From positions 13,024,962-13,088,961 of the forward strand of contig OZ022242.1 of assembly GCA_963978895.1 (NCBI GenBank): DNA of 64,000 bases, written 5' to 3'. Under the pieces are notes generated by a model, which made no database searches, was not told the DNA's origin, and was given only the letters and a program-made list of their open reading frames with translations. Shown here piece by piece: positions 24,176-35,166 of this stretch (position 1 is the stretch's first letter; every line of letters begins with the position of its first letter). The position numbers and the translations under genes are program-made. Source of the stretch: Erpobdella octoculata (Eukaryota > Annelida > Clitellata > Hirudinida > Erpobdellidae).

Positions 24176-27100
24176 GTAAACATCTTTCTGACAATCTACT
24201 TATATAATTTGCTAGCTTTGTCTGTCTGTAACTCGATATAATTCTGATAGAACAGCATTAATAAGCTTGGCATATTTGCTCAGTTTTTTACGCTGATTTT
24301 TAAAAATTAATTTTCAGATTCGAGTGTTTGTGTTTCCTTTTTTACGCCTGTTGTCTGACAGGCTGTTGTGCTAGTAAATAAATATGTTAGAAAAATTAAA
24401 ATACTTTTGATCGGTTGTTAATAAAAATAAATGATGAATGTCACTACTTAATGAGTTCATCACACTTGGTTTAGAGTAGAGGTTGGGGTGTCAAGTGGGT
24501 TGATGTCAGTTGAGTTACTCCAGCCAGTTTATTATCATATGTTGTCCACTATTGGCTGAGAAACTAATAAAATCTGTTATGATTGAGACTAGTCTTAATA
24601 ATACAGTCACTGTTGTTTTTGAACGGGTAGTTTATTTTATCAAGTCAATGTTAATTCTTAAGATTAATACCCTTTAATTGGTATCCAAAAGATGTCAGAC
24701 GTGTTGGTCTTGGTCAGACGTGTTGGTCTAGTGGTATAGATACCAGCTTTGAGAGTCATAGGACCCGGGTTCGATTCCCGGTCTAGGCACGTAATTTCCT
24801 TGAGCAAGAAACTAACTCACATGTGCTCACGTCAACTCAGCGTTATCTAGGGTTAACTTCTCATGTCTATGTATATAACGTGTTCTTCGAAGTTTCCGAT
24901 TCCAAAGGAACTTTCGTAAGCACCTCTGACTTTATCTGGCGCTATATAAATAAATTCATTTCATTCATGATATTGCAGTTTTTCCATCTATTTATCTCAT
25001 TTAAGTGGGGGATTTATGAGAAAAAATTTCTAATTAGTGAAATTTTTGAAGTTCTAAAATATAGCAATTACTAAATTTGATAGACCCGCCTCCAATTGCG
25101 GCCCAGACAAATGAAACGATGGATATGCCCTCCAGCATCCCGTCCACCGGTGCCAGTGGCGATTCGACTAACCTTCGTGCCCAAATGCATCCTCTTCAAA
25201 ATTCTCAATACCAACATTACGATAGCTGCCTGCAACAACATAACTCATTCATTCCTCAGCAACCACAACACGACCACATGGGACAGGTGTTACAACAATC
25301 TCCTCAACAGCAGCAAATGAATCAGCAATTTCAGCAGCAACAAATGACACAGCAACATCAACAGATGAATCAACAACAACAGCAACTACAGCAGCACACG
25401 TTCAACATGAACGACCTCATGCATTCTGCCTTCTCGGAACTTCGAATGATTGTCGAATGGGCTCGGAAAGTTCCAAGTTGGTTCTGTGACTTTGACGGTT
25501 TTTTCCAGACATTTGTTTTTTTCAGTGTTGTATTAGTATTTCGTTGCTGGCTCAGTTGGCAGCATTTGAAGCTTTGAATCTTAATGTACCCAAATTTGAA
25601 TATTGTTATTATTATAATTATTATTAATAAACAGTTGATATTGCAACATATATCAACATAAGTAATAATGGCGCTGGTGGTATAGTGGTAAAGCATTCGC
25701 TTGTTGATCGTTAGGTCGACAGTTCGAGCCTCACCGGTGTCACTAGCGTAACTCCCTTAAGCAAGGAGTTCATTCGCATTGCTAAGGGGTAGGCACCTAT
25801 AAATGGCTGCCTTGCGAGGGGCCTTTCTTGCCTGTGAGCAAGACTTGTCTTGATAAGGCGTGTTCTAAATGTGACAAAAAATCACCAAAAAATAAGAAGG
25901 TGATTGATTTAGATATTAACGATTTGAGCAGGAAATATAATAATATTTATTTTTATTATATTAGGAAAAGTTTTTTTTCTGAAGAGATTAAATTAACTCT
26001 GAAATAATTTTTAATGATTTTGAAATGTGACAGAATTCGCCACTCTGCAAATGGCTGACAGAGTCTCGATGTTGAAAAGTTCATTCGTTGATCTATATCT
26101 TCTCCGGCTCGTCTTTCGGTTTGTTCTATGAATAGAAAATTAATTCGCGTTCATGTTTTTGAAATATTGAAAAATAATTTTCTTGATAGAATATATTAGT
26201 TGTTCAAGTTTAATTTCTAAGCATTTAAATAATACTTGAGTAGCTGAAAAACATACTATACTCATTATTTGCATTTAGTTGTTTCATTTGTTGACAAGTA
26301 ATATTTTTTTAAATATCCGGCTAGTACTAAATAAAATTTCCACGAATATTTTGATTTCAAACCATGCAATTAATATAATTTAAAGAATAAAAATAAATAA
26401 ATATACGTCTAATCAGGTCAGCATCAACGAACGGCCGCCTGATGTTCACCGACAAGATGTTCATGACGTCAGAAGAATGCGTTGACCTTGGGTGGAGTCC
26501 TGAAGTCATCATGTCTTGTTTCTCATTGGTCAATCAGTTCAAGAGACTAGAAGTCGATCTGAATGAATTTGCTATTCTTTGTGCCATCATCCTTTTCTAT
26601 CCTGGTTTGTTGTTGTCATGTTATTTGTTGGATGACATTTTTTGAATGAAGAATGGGGAGTTTTTGTGATGAAGATGATAATTATAAATTTGTCTTGTGG
26701 ATTTCATGCAAAATGCCAGCTTTCTCTCTTGGTATGTCGAGGATCTGTTAGAATAGTTTATTAGGATTGGAATGATGGTTCAACATTCTATGTACAGTAA
26801 AAGTCTTCTTGAGCAACACCCTCAAGATCAGATACTAAGAGCAACAGACGCTTTTCTTCTAAGCGGAATTTCTTAAAATTGTATCTGGCCTACAGTTACC
26901 GAAGAACGGACAGATTTTAAAAACAGACTTTTGCTCTTCCCGAATCTTCAGAACTTTTACTGTATTTTGAACTTGTATATAGTGTATTCAGTTTTGTAGC
27001 ATCTTTGTGTTTATTAAGAGATGATTAGTCGAACAGTTAATTCACCTGACTTGAAGGTCACAGTGAACCTTCAAAGGTTGACTCAGCCTTCGATCCCTCC

Positions 27101-29595
27101 TGATATGCACCAGTCATTCCTAGTGCTACATTGATAGTTTTAGCTATACAGCAACTACTTTATGTCATAAAACGTCTCTGCACCTTCTCAATTCCATCGA
27201 TCAGATATTTATGGTGAAGATTCCTCACAGAAGAGCAATATTCAAGTATTGGTCTAACGTAGACAAGGAAACCTTTAGTCATTACAAATCTGTCTTTGGA
27301 AACAAATGATTTAAGGATAAGATGATAACGAATAAAATTAGAATTATGATGTTGCTGACATGGTTCTTGAAGCTAATTTTACTGTCAACAATCACTCCTA
27401 GGTCTCTAGTCTGCTCTACAACATCTAGTTGATAATTCTCAATGAAGTATTGAGGGATATCATTGACCATTTTTTCAATCTAACCGACTGAGTACAACAT
27501 TCATTTATTGAGAGCCACAGTCGACTCCAAGATGAGATTGTTTATAGCTCTCTGAAGATCCGTTTTAAATCTATTTTTTTCTATTTATTTATGTTTAGAC
27601 AAAACACTGACTTTCATGTTAAGGATCAAAAATATTAAAGTTAGATAAAACACAGACATATAAAGCTATATAAAATTTTGAAGTTTTTTGAATATTTAAC
27701 GATAGTTATAAAAAAAGTTGAAAAAATAGTTGATTTTGAAAATTGTACATAAAACAACTGCGATGGCTATAACACTTTAAAAATGGCCCTTTTTTACACG
27801 CTTTTAACAACTTTCACTGGTTCGGCTGTCTACAGGATGTACGCAGACGTTTAGAAGCTCGGGAGATCATTATAAAATTACCCAAGTTTAAAAAAAATTA
27901 AGGTATAATATAAAAAAAATAACTATGAAAAAAATTAGGAAACAAAAATTATTAAAAAATCAAAGAAGCATATGATAATGACGACAAAAATTTTCATCAT
28001 AATAGTAATTACAAACATCTTTTGTTTACTATTCACTGGGGTAATATTAAATTTTTCAGCTATCGTAAAAGGAGGATTTTAATTTTTTAAATTAACTTTC
28101 ACTTGGTAATTCTGTCACTCCCAGAAACCTCATCTTTCTGTTAAAACCTTCATTTTCCTCCTAAACTCATCCTATATATAAACGTACCAATCGGCCTCAA
28201 AATATCGTCAGATTGCCTATAGTGATTGGCCGATTACTGATTATTGACTTTTAAAACTAATTATTATGTATAGCACTGTCAAATAATAAATGTTATTACG
28301 TTGCTTCTGCTATACTTTGCATTGGCTGGCACTTCCAAAATATAGCCATATATGGAACGCTATCCAAAACAAGCTCCACTGGCTTCCAGTTGCACGTCGA
28401 ATAGACTTCAAAATCTGTTTGCTCGTCTGAATTGTTTGACCGATTCTGCTCCTCTTTACTTTACAGAACTCTGCAAACCAGTTAGTTCAAACGACGGTCG
28501 ACGAAACCTTCGTTCTGCATCTCGTGGTGACCTGGTCGTCCCACGTTTCCACCTTAAAAGGTTTGGTCGACGTTCCTTTGCTGTCGCTGGCCCTTCTCTC
28601 TGGAATTCCCTACACATGAATGTTCGAATGACAACAGAACTTGATAAGTTTAAAAAGGGCCTCAAGACCTACCTGATGCGACAAGAGTAATGGCGCCTCT
28701 GAGGTTTCACAACACAAGAGTGCGCCCTATAAATGTTCTACTACTACTACTAATTAACAGTTAAATTGCAATTAAATTAAACTAATTGAAATGCACATAA
28801 AAATGCATTATCATTTACCAAAAATTAGATTGTGACATTGAGACAGAATTTTTTGTTTTCAAATCACATTATTCCAGGTTATCTCCATATTTTTCACACC
28901 TTCCCAGACCTCTTCTCAAGCACTTTTTTTTACAAAAAAGTCTTTCATTAAAGTAAACTCCATCCTAACCCAAACTTAACATGCCTATAATGTGTCAATC
29001 AAACGTCACTCAGTTCATAAAGGTTTATTTCTGGTTGTTTCTTGCATGCTTTTCCCACGGAGTAAACCTTACTATTTCTTATAAGTGCCTAGGTGGTCTA
29101 GTTTCTATTAGATTTAAATTAGTATATGCAGACATGGAACGATAGCGACACCACCGATATGCACTTACACCCACTCTCTACGATCGATTATGGGTGAGAG
29201 ATTGAATAAAAGCTTGGTTTGGAATTTTTCTAAATTGACAGTTGATAACAGAAAAGCAGTTTGAGATACAATGACAATGGTGTAAAGAAGTTGGCTTCTG
29301 TTGTAAGTTCACAAACAGCTAGAGTACCAAAATACCGAGCGAGAGTCTTTAGTTGTGCTGCGCTCATACAATCCGATTGCCCCTTGGCTGGCTGCAAAAC
29401 GACTTATTTATTGGTTTATTTTATTAAAAATGTTTACAAAAAATTAATTAATCAACATGTATTAATGGAAAGCATATTCCCTGCATTTTGTAAGAATAAA
29501 CATAACAGAATTATCGGCCAGTAAGAATTATCGGTCGACACAGATTATGAATGAGCGATACCAATTATCGGCCCGTTGCTGATAATTGGTGCTCG

Positions 29596-29657
<62 letters not shown>

Positions 29658-31202
29658 GTAAAATCGCTGTTTTTACAATAGGTTTTCCCATTGATAGACG
29701 TTAAAGGACTTCGAATAACTATTATGGAGATTATTAATAAACCAGAAGGTTTAACTAGCCGTAACAAAGCTTCATTTATTATTTTCCAATAAAACATCAA
29801 AACCATTCTATTGAGCCCGGTATACGATTTGGTGATATCGTAACATTGGTGATCAGAAGTAGGATACAAGAATGGTTTTGAAATCATTGGATGAGCTTTG
29901 GGCGAGTGAAATGAAAGACGAGCTGGAGAAACGTGGCCTGAGCGATACAGGTAAAAAGGACGAACTTATGGAACGCCTCTTAGCCGCGTTAGTGAATGAG
30001 GGCTATGGGCCTGACGACGATGAATATCTATTTGATATTGACGAGGAAGCTGTGGTCAAGCGAAGGAAATTAAAAAACAAATTGCTGGAGGAAGAAAGAC
30101 AACGAGCGAGAGAAAACATGGCAGCACAGGGGAAGACAGGAGAAGGAATGATTCTTGGCCAGGAAAAAGGGGGTAATAATGTAAAATCGCTGTTTTTACA
30201 ATAGGTTTTCCCATTGATAGACGTTAAAGGACTTCGAATAACTATTATGGAGATAATTAATAAACCAGAAGGTTTAACTAGCCGTAACAAAGCTTCATTT
30301 ATTATTTTCCAATAAAACATCAAAACCATTCTATTGAGCCCGGTATACGATTTGGTGATATCGTAACAATATATATATATAGTATAATCCCACTATAATG
30401 TACCTTGGATATAACGTACAATTGGTTATAATGTACTTAAATTTTGGTCCCATGCCTATGCCCCCATCTCTCCCATGTTAAATTACTCTGGCTATAACAT
30501 AATTTGGATATAACGTACATTTGGCTATAATGTACTATAATATTAGTCCTAGTTGCAATATTTCCCATGTATTTAACAGATTATTTAACTCATTTACAAA
30601 GCGTGGCCGCCATAATAAACGCTTACTGAAACAGTGTGCATAAGAAAGTGATACTCAAGTTATCAATCGTTTGGTATCCCAATCTGATAATAAGTTATCC
30701 ACGCTTCCTTGCATCTATTAGCCAGAATAGCGTTGTCAGCAGGTGTTTGAAACAGAGGAAACTGCAAGCTAATATTTTATTTCATCTCATTTGGAGTATT
30801 TTTGGAAACTTGTTTTGCATATTTGGTGTTCAAGATTAAAATTGGTATCTGGTGCAGCTCTAGTCTCATGCAAAGTTAAAAAATGCTTATGTGGTAATAT
30901 CACTACTTTGTGGTTGCTAAAAATTAGATTTAAATAAAATAATTATTTGAAAAAAAAACTTTTCAGATGCTCCTGGTCTTTGCAATCGTTCTCAGGTGCT
31001 TGAAAATCAAAACAAACTCATCTCGTGCTTACAACAATACAGCAGCTTTCGTTTCCCTGGCAACAACACGCGGCCCGGACGAATCGTCATGCGACTGGCT
31101 GGCATTAGGTCGGTCAGCGTGGGTGTCCTGCATCAGTTTGTAAGATGCACCAGAGAGGGTCAAATCCAAATGGATGACCTTGTTATAGAAATGATGAGTT
31201 AG
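24077..31202 (+). CDS. Nuclear receptor ligand-binding domain (3' exons)
   Basis: Five exons join in phase: 24077-24175, 25084-25476, 26034-26118, 26417-26604 and 30967-31202 (TAG at 31200). All have GT/AG borders. The product is a ligand-activated or orphan transcription factor that would act in the nucleus. Helix 1 is WDLEYQSLLNELLSI. Helix 3 (SELRMIVEWARKVPKF) crosses the exon 2/3 junction. The helix 3-5 signature is ATLQMADRVSMLKSSFVDLY, then LRLVFRS and a beta-turn NGRLMF. Helix 8 is NEFAILCAIILFYPDAPGL. The AF-2 helix LVIEMM (pattern hydrophobic-hydrophobic-x-E-hydrophobic-hydrophobic) ends the protein. Between helices 1 and 3 lies an insert of about 110 residues, very rich in Gln. The DNA-binding domain was not found upstream. 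Subfamily is unassigned; by eye it shares words with NR2 and NR4 receptors. Confidence 0.88.
24195..24374 (+). mobile_element. Short Helitron-like element (180 bp)
   Basis: It starts TCTACTTATATAATTTGC after an A and ends CTAG before a T. The hairpin CCTGT...ACAGG lies eight bases before CTAG. It sits about 20 bases after the splice donor of the nuclear-receptor exon. The 5' end resembles the element at 14653. Confidence 0.75.
24716..24963 (+). repeat. tRNA-derived SINE with a GCGCTATATAAA tail
   Basis: The head has an A-box-like TGGTCTAGTGGTAT and an exact B box (GGTTCGATTCC, 24769-24779). It is followed by an unrelated body and a tail TGGCGCTATATAAATAAATT. The start GTCAGACGTGTTGGTCT is partly duplicated just upstream. 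It is not a functional tRNA, because the body continues and cloverleaf arms are imperfect. Confidence 0.8.
25084..25476 (+). CDS. Nuclear receptor exon: Q-rich loop and helix 3
   Basis: Acceptor ATTTGATAG; donor after GTT-CCA-A (GTTGGT). The exon codes a Pro/Ser-rich start, then a Gln/His/Met-rich stretch, then NMNDLMHSAFSELRMIVEW. Using the donor at 25477 joins A to AA of the next exon to give Lys, producing the expected helix 3 ending KVPKF. Reading on past this donor gives a non-matching hydrophobic tail and a stop, so the splice is preferred. Confidence 0.85.
25668..25880 (+). repeat. tRNA-derived SINE, second family
   Basis: A-box-like GGTATAGTGGTAAAGC and B-box-like AGTTCGAGCCTC are separated by about 30 bases. 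The body then holds CCCTTAAGCAAGGAGTTC and GGCACC. It lies in the intron between the receptor's helix 3 and helix 4/5 exons. A decayed relative is at 15797. Confidence 0.8.
26034..26118 (+). CDS. Nuclear receptor exon: helices 3-5
   Basis: An 85-base exon, too short to stand out on length. Acceptor GTGACAG, donor CG|GTTTGT. It encodes FATLQMADRVSMLKSSF and DLYLLRLVF, the signature between helices 3 and 5. The split codon CG+G at its end gives the conserved Arg before Ser. Confidence 0.85.
26417..26604 (+). CDS. Nuclear receptor exon: beta-turn to helix 8
   Basis: Acceptor TCTAATCAG, donor CCTG|GTTTGT. It encodes NGRLMFTDKM, GWSPEVIMSCF and the helix 8 segment up to FYP. The final G joins AT of the last exon to give Asp in the conserved PDAPGL. 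Confidence 0.88.
26795..26962. mobile_element. TA-flanked MITE (168 bp)
   Basis: Inverted ends CAGTAAAAGT and ACTTTTACTG, each flanked by TA (26793-26794 and 26963-26964). This is the pattern of Tc1/mariner/pogo-type MITEs. It has no coding capacity and lies in the last intron of the receptor. Confidence 0.7.
27165..27545 (-). pseudogene. LINE reverse-transcriptase fragment
   Basis: On the minus strand, YQLDVVEQTRDLGVIVDSKI is followed, after a frame disturbance, by VRPILEYCSSVRNLHHKYLI and IEKVQRRF. These are the C-terminal blocks of jockey/CR1-like reverse transcriptases. The element is truncated at both ends and broken. Confidence 0.8.
28345..28762 (+). pseudogene. 5'-truncated CR1/L2-type LINE, 3' end
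   Basis: Starts within KLHWLPVARRIDFKI, then LTDSAPLYFTELC, LRSASRGDLVVPR and RRSFAVAGPSLWNSL, ending KGLKTYLMRQE and TAA. This is the terminal segment of L2/CR1-clade reverse-transcriptase proteins. A short 3' UTR ends in (CTA)n, typical for these LINEs. One internal stop is present near the start (LLV*NCL). Confidence 0.85.
29602..29653. repeat. (TA)n microsatellite
   Basis: A TA run that abuts the left LTR of the miniature LTR element; TA sequence resumes after its right LTR. Confidence 0.9.
29657..30368 (+). mobile_element. Miniature LTR retrotransposon (712 bp) with SAP ORF
   Basis: Two 189-bp LTRs (29657-29845 and 30180-30368) begin TGTAAAATCG and end TCGTAACA and differ at about one base. 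A primer-binding-like TGGTGATCAGAAG follows one base after the left LTR, and a purine run (AAAAAGGGGG) precedes the right one. The 334-bp interior holds one ORF and no pol. The size fits a TRIM element; the near-identity of the LTRs means recent insertion. It sits inside a TA tract in the receptor's last intron. Confidence 0.88.
29872..30204 (+). CDS. SAP-domain gag-like peptide of the miniature LTR element
   Basis: 110 codons from ATG to a TAG inside the right LTR. Residues about 6-40 (LDELWASEMKDELEKRGL then GKKDELMERLL) form a SAP motif. An acidic stretch (DDDEYLFDIDEE) and a basic coiled-coil-like segment follow. The SAP aligns with the N-terminus of the gypsy gag-pol at 35167 (LEELKCSDLKGQLLLRGL, GKKNELKERL). 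SAP motifs usually bind AT-rich DNA. Capsid, nucleocapsid and enzymes are absent, so this is the N-terminal piece of a gag whose remainder was deleted. Confidence 0.75.
   Translation: MVLKSLDELWASEMKDELEKRGLSDTGKKDELMERLLAALVNEGYGPDDDEYLFDIDEEAVVKRRKLKNKLLEEERQRARENMAAQGKTGEGMILGQEKGGNNVKSLFLQ
30378..30545. mobile_element. Possible pogo/Tigger-like remnant
   Basis: Repeated words CTATAATGTAC and GGATATAACGTAC in both halves resemble the ends of pogo/Tigger-type elements, which carry TATAACG-like terminal repeats. Ends and a TA duplication are plausible but not clean. Confidence 0.4.
30967..31202 (+). CDS. Nuclear receptor last exon: helices 9-12
   Basis: Acceptor ACTTTTCAG. It encodes DAPGLCNRSQVLENQNKL, the helix 10 region (NTRPGRIVMRLAGI) and the AF-2 helix followed at once by TAG. 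The exon lies 4.36 kb after its neighbour, across an intron packed with mobile elements. Confidence 0.88.
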
Positions 31203-33650
31203 TGACCTAGTTTTTATTCTCATTGGTCTAGTAATTTGCTACCCATGTTATTTAGCTTACGAAACTGCTATACTGTCTGCTATTGACTTGTATACTGTTC
31301 ATTTTAGCCAATCAATTTTCGTAGATATCTTCAGTTCCATGCATTGACTTTAGCCAGTATTTTGTTTTTTGGTTTTTGTCTAGAAAATAGTTTTTTGAAA
31401 ATGGTTTTGTTGGTATGTTATATGAATATATTCAATTTATAAAATTTAATTTATGATTTGTGTAATAATTTTGGTTTTGGAATGATTGATTTTATGAGTA
31501 ACAATTTGGTTATATATGATTCATGTTTTCATGCAATGACTCATTTCATAAGTAACAATTTTGTTGTATGCTAATTATGTTTTCATGCAATTCTCTTTTT
31601 TATATTATTTCATCAACATTATCTGGTTTTTTTAATCTTTTTTTTTTATTAATGAGAGTAATCTTTAAAAATTTTATATTCAAATTATCCATTATTTGTC
31701 AGGCGTGAAGTTTTATAGATTAAATGGGTTTCATTTCACATTTGTACTCTTCTTTGAATGCCTTTCTGCTATTCATCTGCCATTCTCACTAAACAATTGA
31801 TTATTTTAAATTTGGTTTGATTGGTTGAATGTCTGCAATTTCATTGGTTAACAGCTTCCGCATTGATGATGGATCTACAGAGATTTGTAATTTTTTTTCA
31901 CAAAGTTTCATTTTGCAATGGTTATTTTTATTGGGAAACAATGCTGTATTTTTTTTTAGCTTGAAGTTTCTGTTTTAAAAAGTAACATTACTTGCAAGTT
32001 GCATGTCATGTTAATAAGAGAGCAATTCTTTTCTTCATTTAAATCATGAAAATTTGAGCGTGTCATCTCTTATAAACTTTCTTGCTGTCTATGATTCAAC
32101 ATTTACATTATGGTAATGGAACAAAATCGACAACGATTCATACGTAATTGATCATTTTAGTAAAGAAAAATGAGTTGAAGGTTCAAGTTTTCAATCAATT
32201 CTTTCAGCTTTTATTGTTTTCTTTTTAACTTGGTTTTTACTAACAACAAATTGTTTCTTTTTCTTTCCCATCTTTCTCGAAATTCGATTCCGCTATCTAC
32301 TTCTCAACCCAGTGTTATCGGAATTCATTGATTAAACTCATTCACTAGTAGGCTTGTGAAAGATGGCTCTATCGTAATTTTTAGACTAAGTAATATTATT
32401 ATTTTCACTTTTTTCTCTCTTTCTCACTTTGTCTTAGTTTCTTTTGTCTTTCTGATTATCCATAATTTTTTTTTATAGTTGGTAGGTTTGTTGTTGCAGT
32501 AGCCCACTTGAATGAGGTCTCATTATTGTTGATGTTGTTAAGTCTTCCCCCGGTTCCATTACACATTTTATTTCATGTAATTATATGTATATACATATAT
32601 ATAATATTTTCTACCCGGAGATGTTTTCGTGAAACGTAATTTTTCGATTCAGGTTTCATTGCATTTCGTTTTTCAAATTCTTTTGTGATTTTTTTTTTCA
32701 AGATCAGCTCTGTGCTTTACTTTCTTTTGAGCTGTGCTGTCTTTTCTCTCTTATAGACCCCCATCATCACCTTCCTTGCTTTTAGAGATAAAAGTTGATC
32801 GATTTGATTTTATAGACAGCTTCTTCCATGTACAAAGTGTACATAAATTGTTATTATTGTTATTAAATATTTTATTACTGTATATAAACTATTATTATTA
32901 ATATGTTTATTGTGCTTATTATTGGCTTGTCTTTCCTTTCTCTCGTCCGGTGAATTTAAACAGTTTTTTGGATCGTTTGGTCTCTTTTCGTCTTTGTCGA
33001 AAAGAGGAAATCTGTTGAGAAGTTGGAGTTGAGATTGTTTATTGCCTTTCAGAATGATATTTGATGTATGTGTGGATGATCATTTTGTTGTTGTTGCATA
33101 TTTTATTACACTTTATTTCGTTTGTCAAGGGCTTGTGAATAGGATGTTCATGATGATGACGATGATATGCTTTGTTCAGTGGTCATGGTAAGGCTGGAAT
33201 TGCGGTTGGTGATTAGATAATGATGATCAGGTAATCGGTGATTATGGTTTAGTTTCTAAAACAACCGGTTGTGATGATAATGAATATTTTAATTGTTCAA
33301 GTCCTGTGCTTGCAGTATAATTGTTGTTGTTGGATGAGTTTCATTTGTTTGTTACAAACTTGCACTGCATATTCTTTTTGTTGTTCAGATATCCGAGTTA
33401 ATATTTTTTCTATGGTTCTTGTTTTAATTTTAATAATACAAAACTTTTTTATTCTTATTGTTGCATATTTTGCTTTTCGTTAATTAGTTTTTTTTTTGCC
33501 AACATTGGAAAGGAAGCATTAAAAACCAGATATCTTTCTGTAAATTTGCAATTCTTTTTCATCTTTCTTATATGAGAATGCATTATGGTTTATTATCAAA
33601 ATAAATACTTTGAATAGTTTGTTTGTCATAAATAAAGGCCTTTAGAGCTA
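31203..33650 (+). other. Likely 3' UTR and downstream AT-rich DNA
   Basis: T-rich sequence without a gene follows the receptor stop. Candidate AATAAA signals occur at about 33599 and 33632. I cannot tell where the transcript ends. Minor features are GAT triplets near 33150. Confidence 0.45.
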
Positions 33651-33780
33651 CGTGTAATGAGATGTATGCATCAGTATAGTGGCGTTTGGAGTCGCATGTA
33701 ATCATTTGTATGGATTAGTATCGTTCAGAGCTACGTGGAATGATATGTATGCATTTTAATATAAAGACGTTTGGAGCTAC

Positions 33781-34377
33781 TGCACGGGCCGGGCCGTGAT
33801 TTTAAGGCTTTCAAACTGACCGAGTCGAAATTTTTTTGCCAAGTTTATAGATTTTTCGCCTACACAGAGTGGCATAGTAGACACGGATGCCGCCGCCGTG
33901 CCAAATTATTTTGACGCGCTGGCGACCAGCAAAGTTTTTTCCAACCGCGATAATAAAATGCTTGAGCCAGCCGAATTTTTTTCGGAGTGAATACGGCGGT
34001 AGTAAGATTTTGCTGGAAAAAAGTACCTAGGACTAGCCCCCGGTCATCAGCTATTTTGATAGGGAAAAGTGTATAAGATTTTGAAAAAAATACGACTACC
34101 CCCTTCCCACCAGTCATCAGCTATTCTGAGAGGGAAAAATGTATGAGATTTTGGAAAATCTAGAAAAAAAGTACCTACGAATACTCCACCCTCCCTTGTC
34201 GTCAGCTATTAAAAAAGTGTATAAGATTTAACAAAAAATGCATAAATTGAACGTAGTTTTCAATGCGGGCTAATAATCTGAAATGATATAAAGTCACTCT
34301 TCAACCGGAATTTTAGCCGTAATTTTGCTCCGGCCAACCAACATCCCACAAAATTCGGCGCCCAGGTCCACTCCTGA
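33781..34377. mobile_element. Possible non-autonomous hAT-type element with internal subrepeats
   Basis: The right end reads GGCGCCCAGGTCCACTCCTG, whose inverse starts CAGGAGTGGACCTGGG, a hAT-like terminus. The left end (CACGGGCCGGGCC) is a weaker match. The flanks share GGAGCT only. Inside, a unit with GTCATCAGCTATT followed by GTGTATAAGATTT occurs three times. The same GGTCATCAGCTAT unit occurs inverted in the hAT element at 46887. Confidence 0.45.
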
Positions 34378-34781
34378 GGAGCTTACCAAGACCGTTCGAA
34401 AGACGGCTCAAGTGTCTTTGAATATCGTGAGTATCTCTAATTATTGCAAAAAAAGACTGCTGTAGACAACTGTGAGGGAATCAGCATTGCATCGATATCA
34501 AGAGACTACTGGTAAGGTATAGTTCCACGAGTTCACTGATTGTTTTTTGTCACGAAAACTAGCTGATCGATTAGGCATAGGTACACAGTTTAATACTCTA
34601 CATTTGTTGTTAAATATACCATTTAGCTCGGAAAAATGATTCCAATCATCACTAGCTTTAGTAAAGTAAAAGTTGTAAAAGTTTAAATTATGAACAATCA
34701 GGGGAAAATGACCCTCTTGCCCACAACTTACATACTTAGTACGCAGTGAATATAGCTTGAGTAAAGTTAAAATTAGAAATA

Positions 34782-34933
<152 letters not shown>

Positions 34934-35138
34934 TTTTATATCTATGGTTTATAATCGAGGCTGATAAACCTCAGAAGATTCATAACTAAGAAAGATCAGA
35001 AAAATATACAGTGAGTGTTTACATAACTTCAATCAACCAGTCTTAATTACAGTTACTAAGATACAAGTTTTTTTGATTAAGTGTGTATTTCTTCTAAGTA
35101 ATAAAGGACCATTCAAAGAACCTGAATATTATAACAAC

Positions 35139-35156
35139 TGGTGTCAGAAGCAGGAT
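35139..35156 (+). other. Primer-binding site of the gypsy element
   Basis: TGGTGTCAGAAGCAGGAT begins two bases after the 5' LTR, with TGG pairing to a tRNA CCA end. The miniature LTR element has the related TGGTGATCAGAAGTAGGA, which supports common lineage. I do not assign the tRNA. Confidence 0.75.
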
Positions 35157-35166
35157 ACTTTTGGAA

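Noticed and set aside
24716..24800. A tRNA gene
   Set aside because: The A and B boxes are good, but the arms do not pair well and the sequence continues into a SINE body and tail, so it is a retroposon head.
25477..25577. Read-through of the receptor exon into a hydrophobic tail ending at 25577
   Set aside because: Splicing at 25477 joins the helix 3 to helix 5 signature in phase, while the read-through tail matches nothing in the family.
27010..27130. A further tRNA-derived SINE
   Set aside because: TTCGATCCC is B-box-like, but no A box at the right distance and no body shared with the other families.
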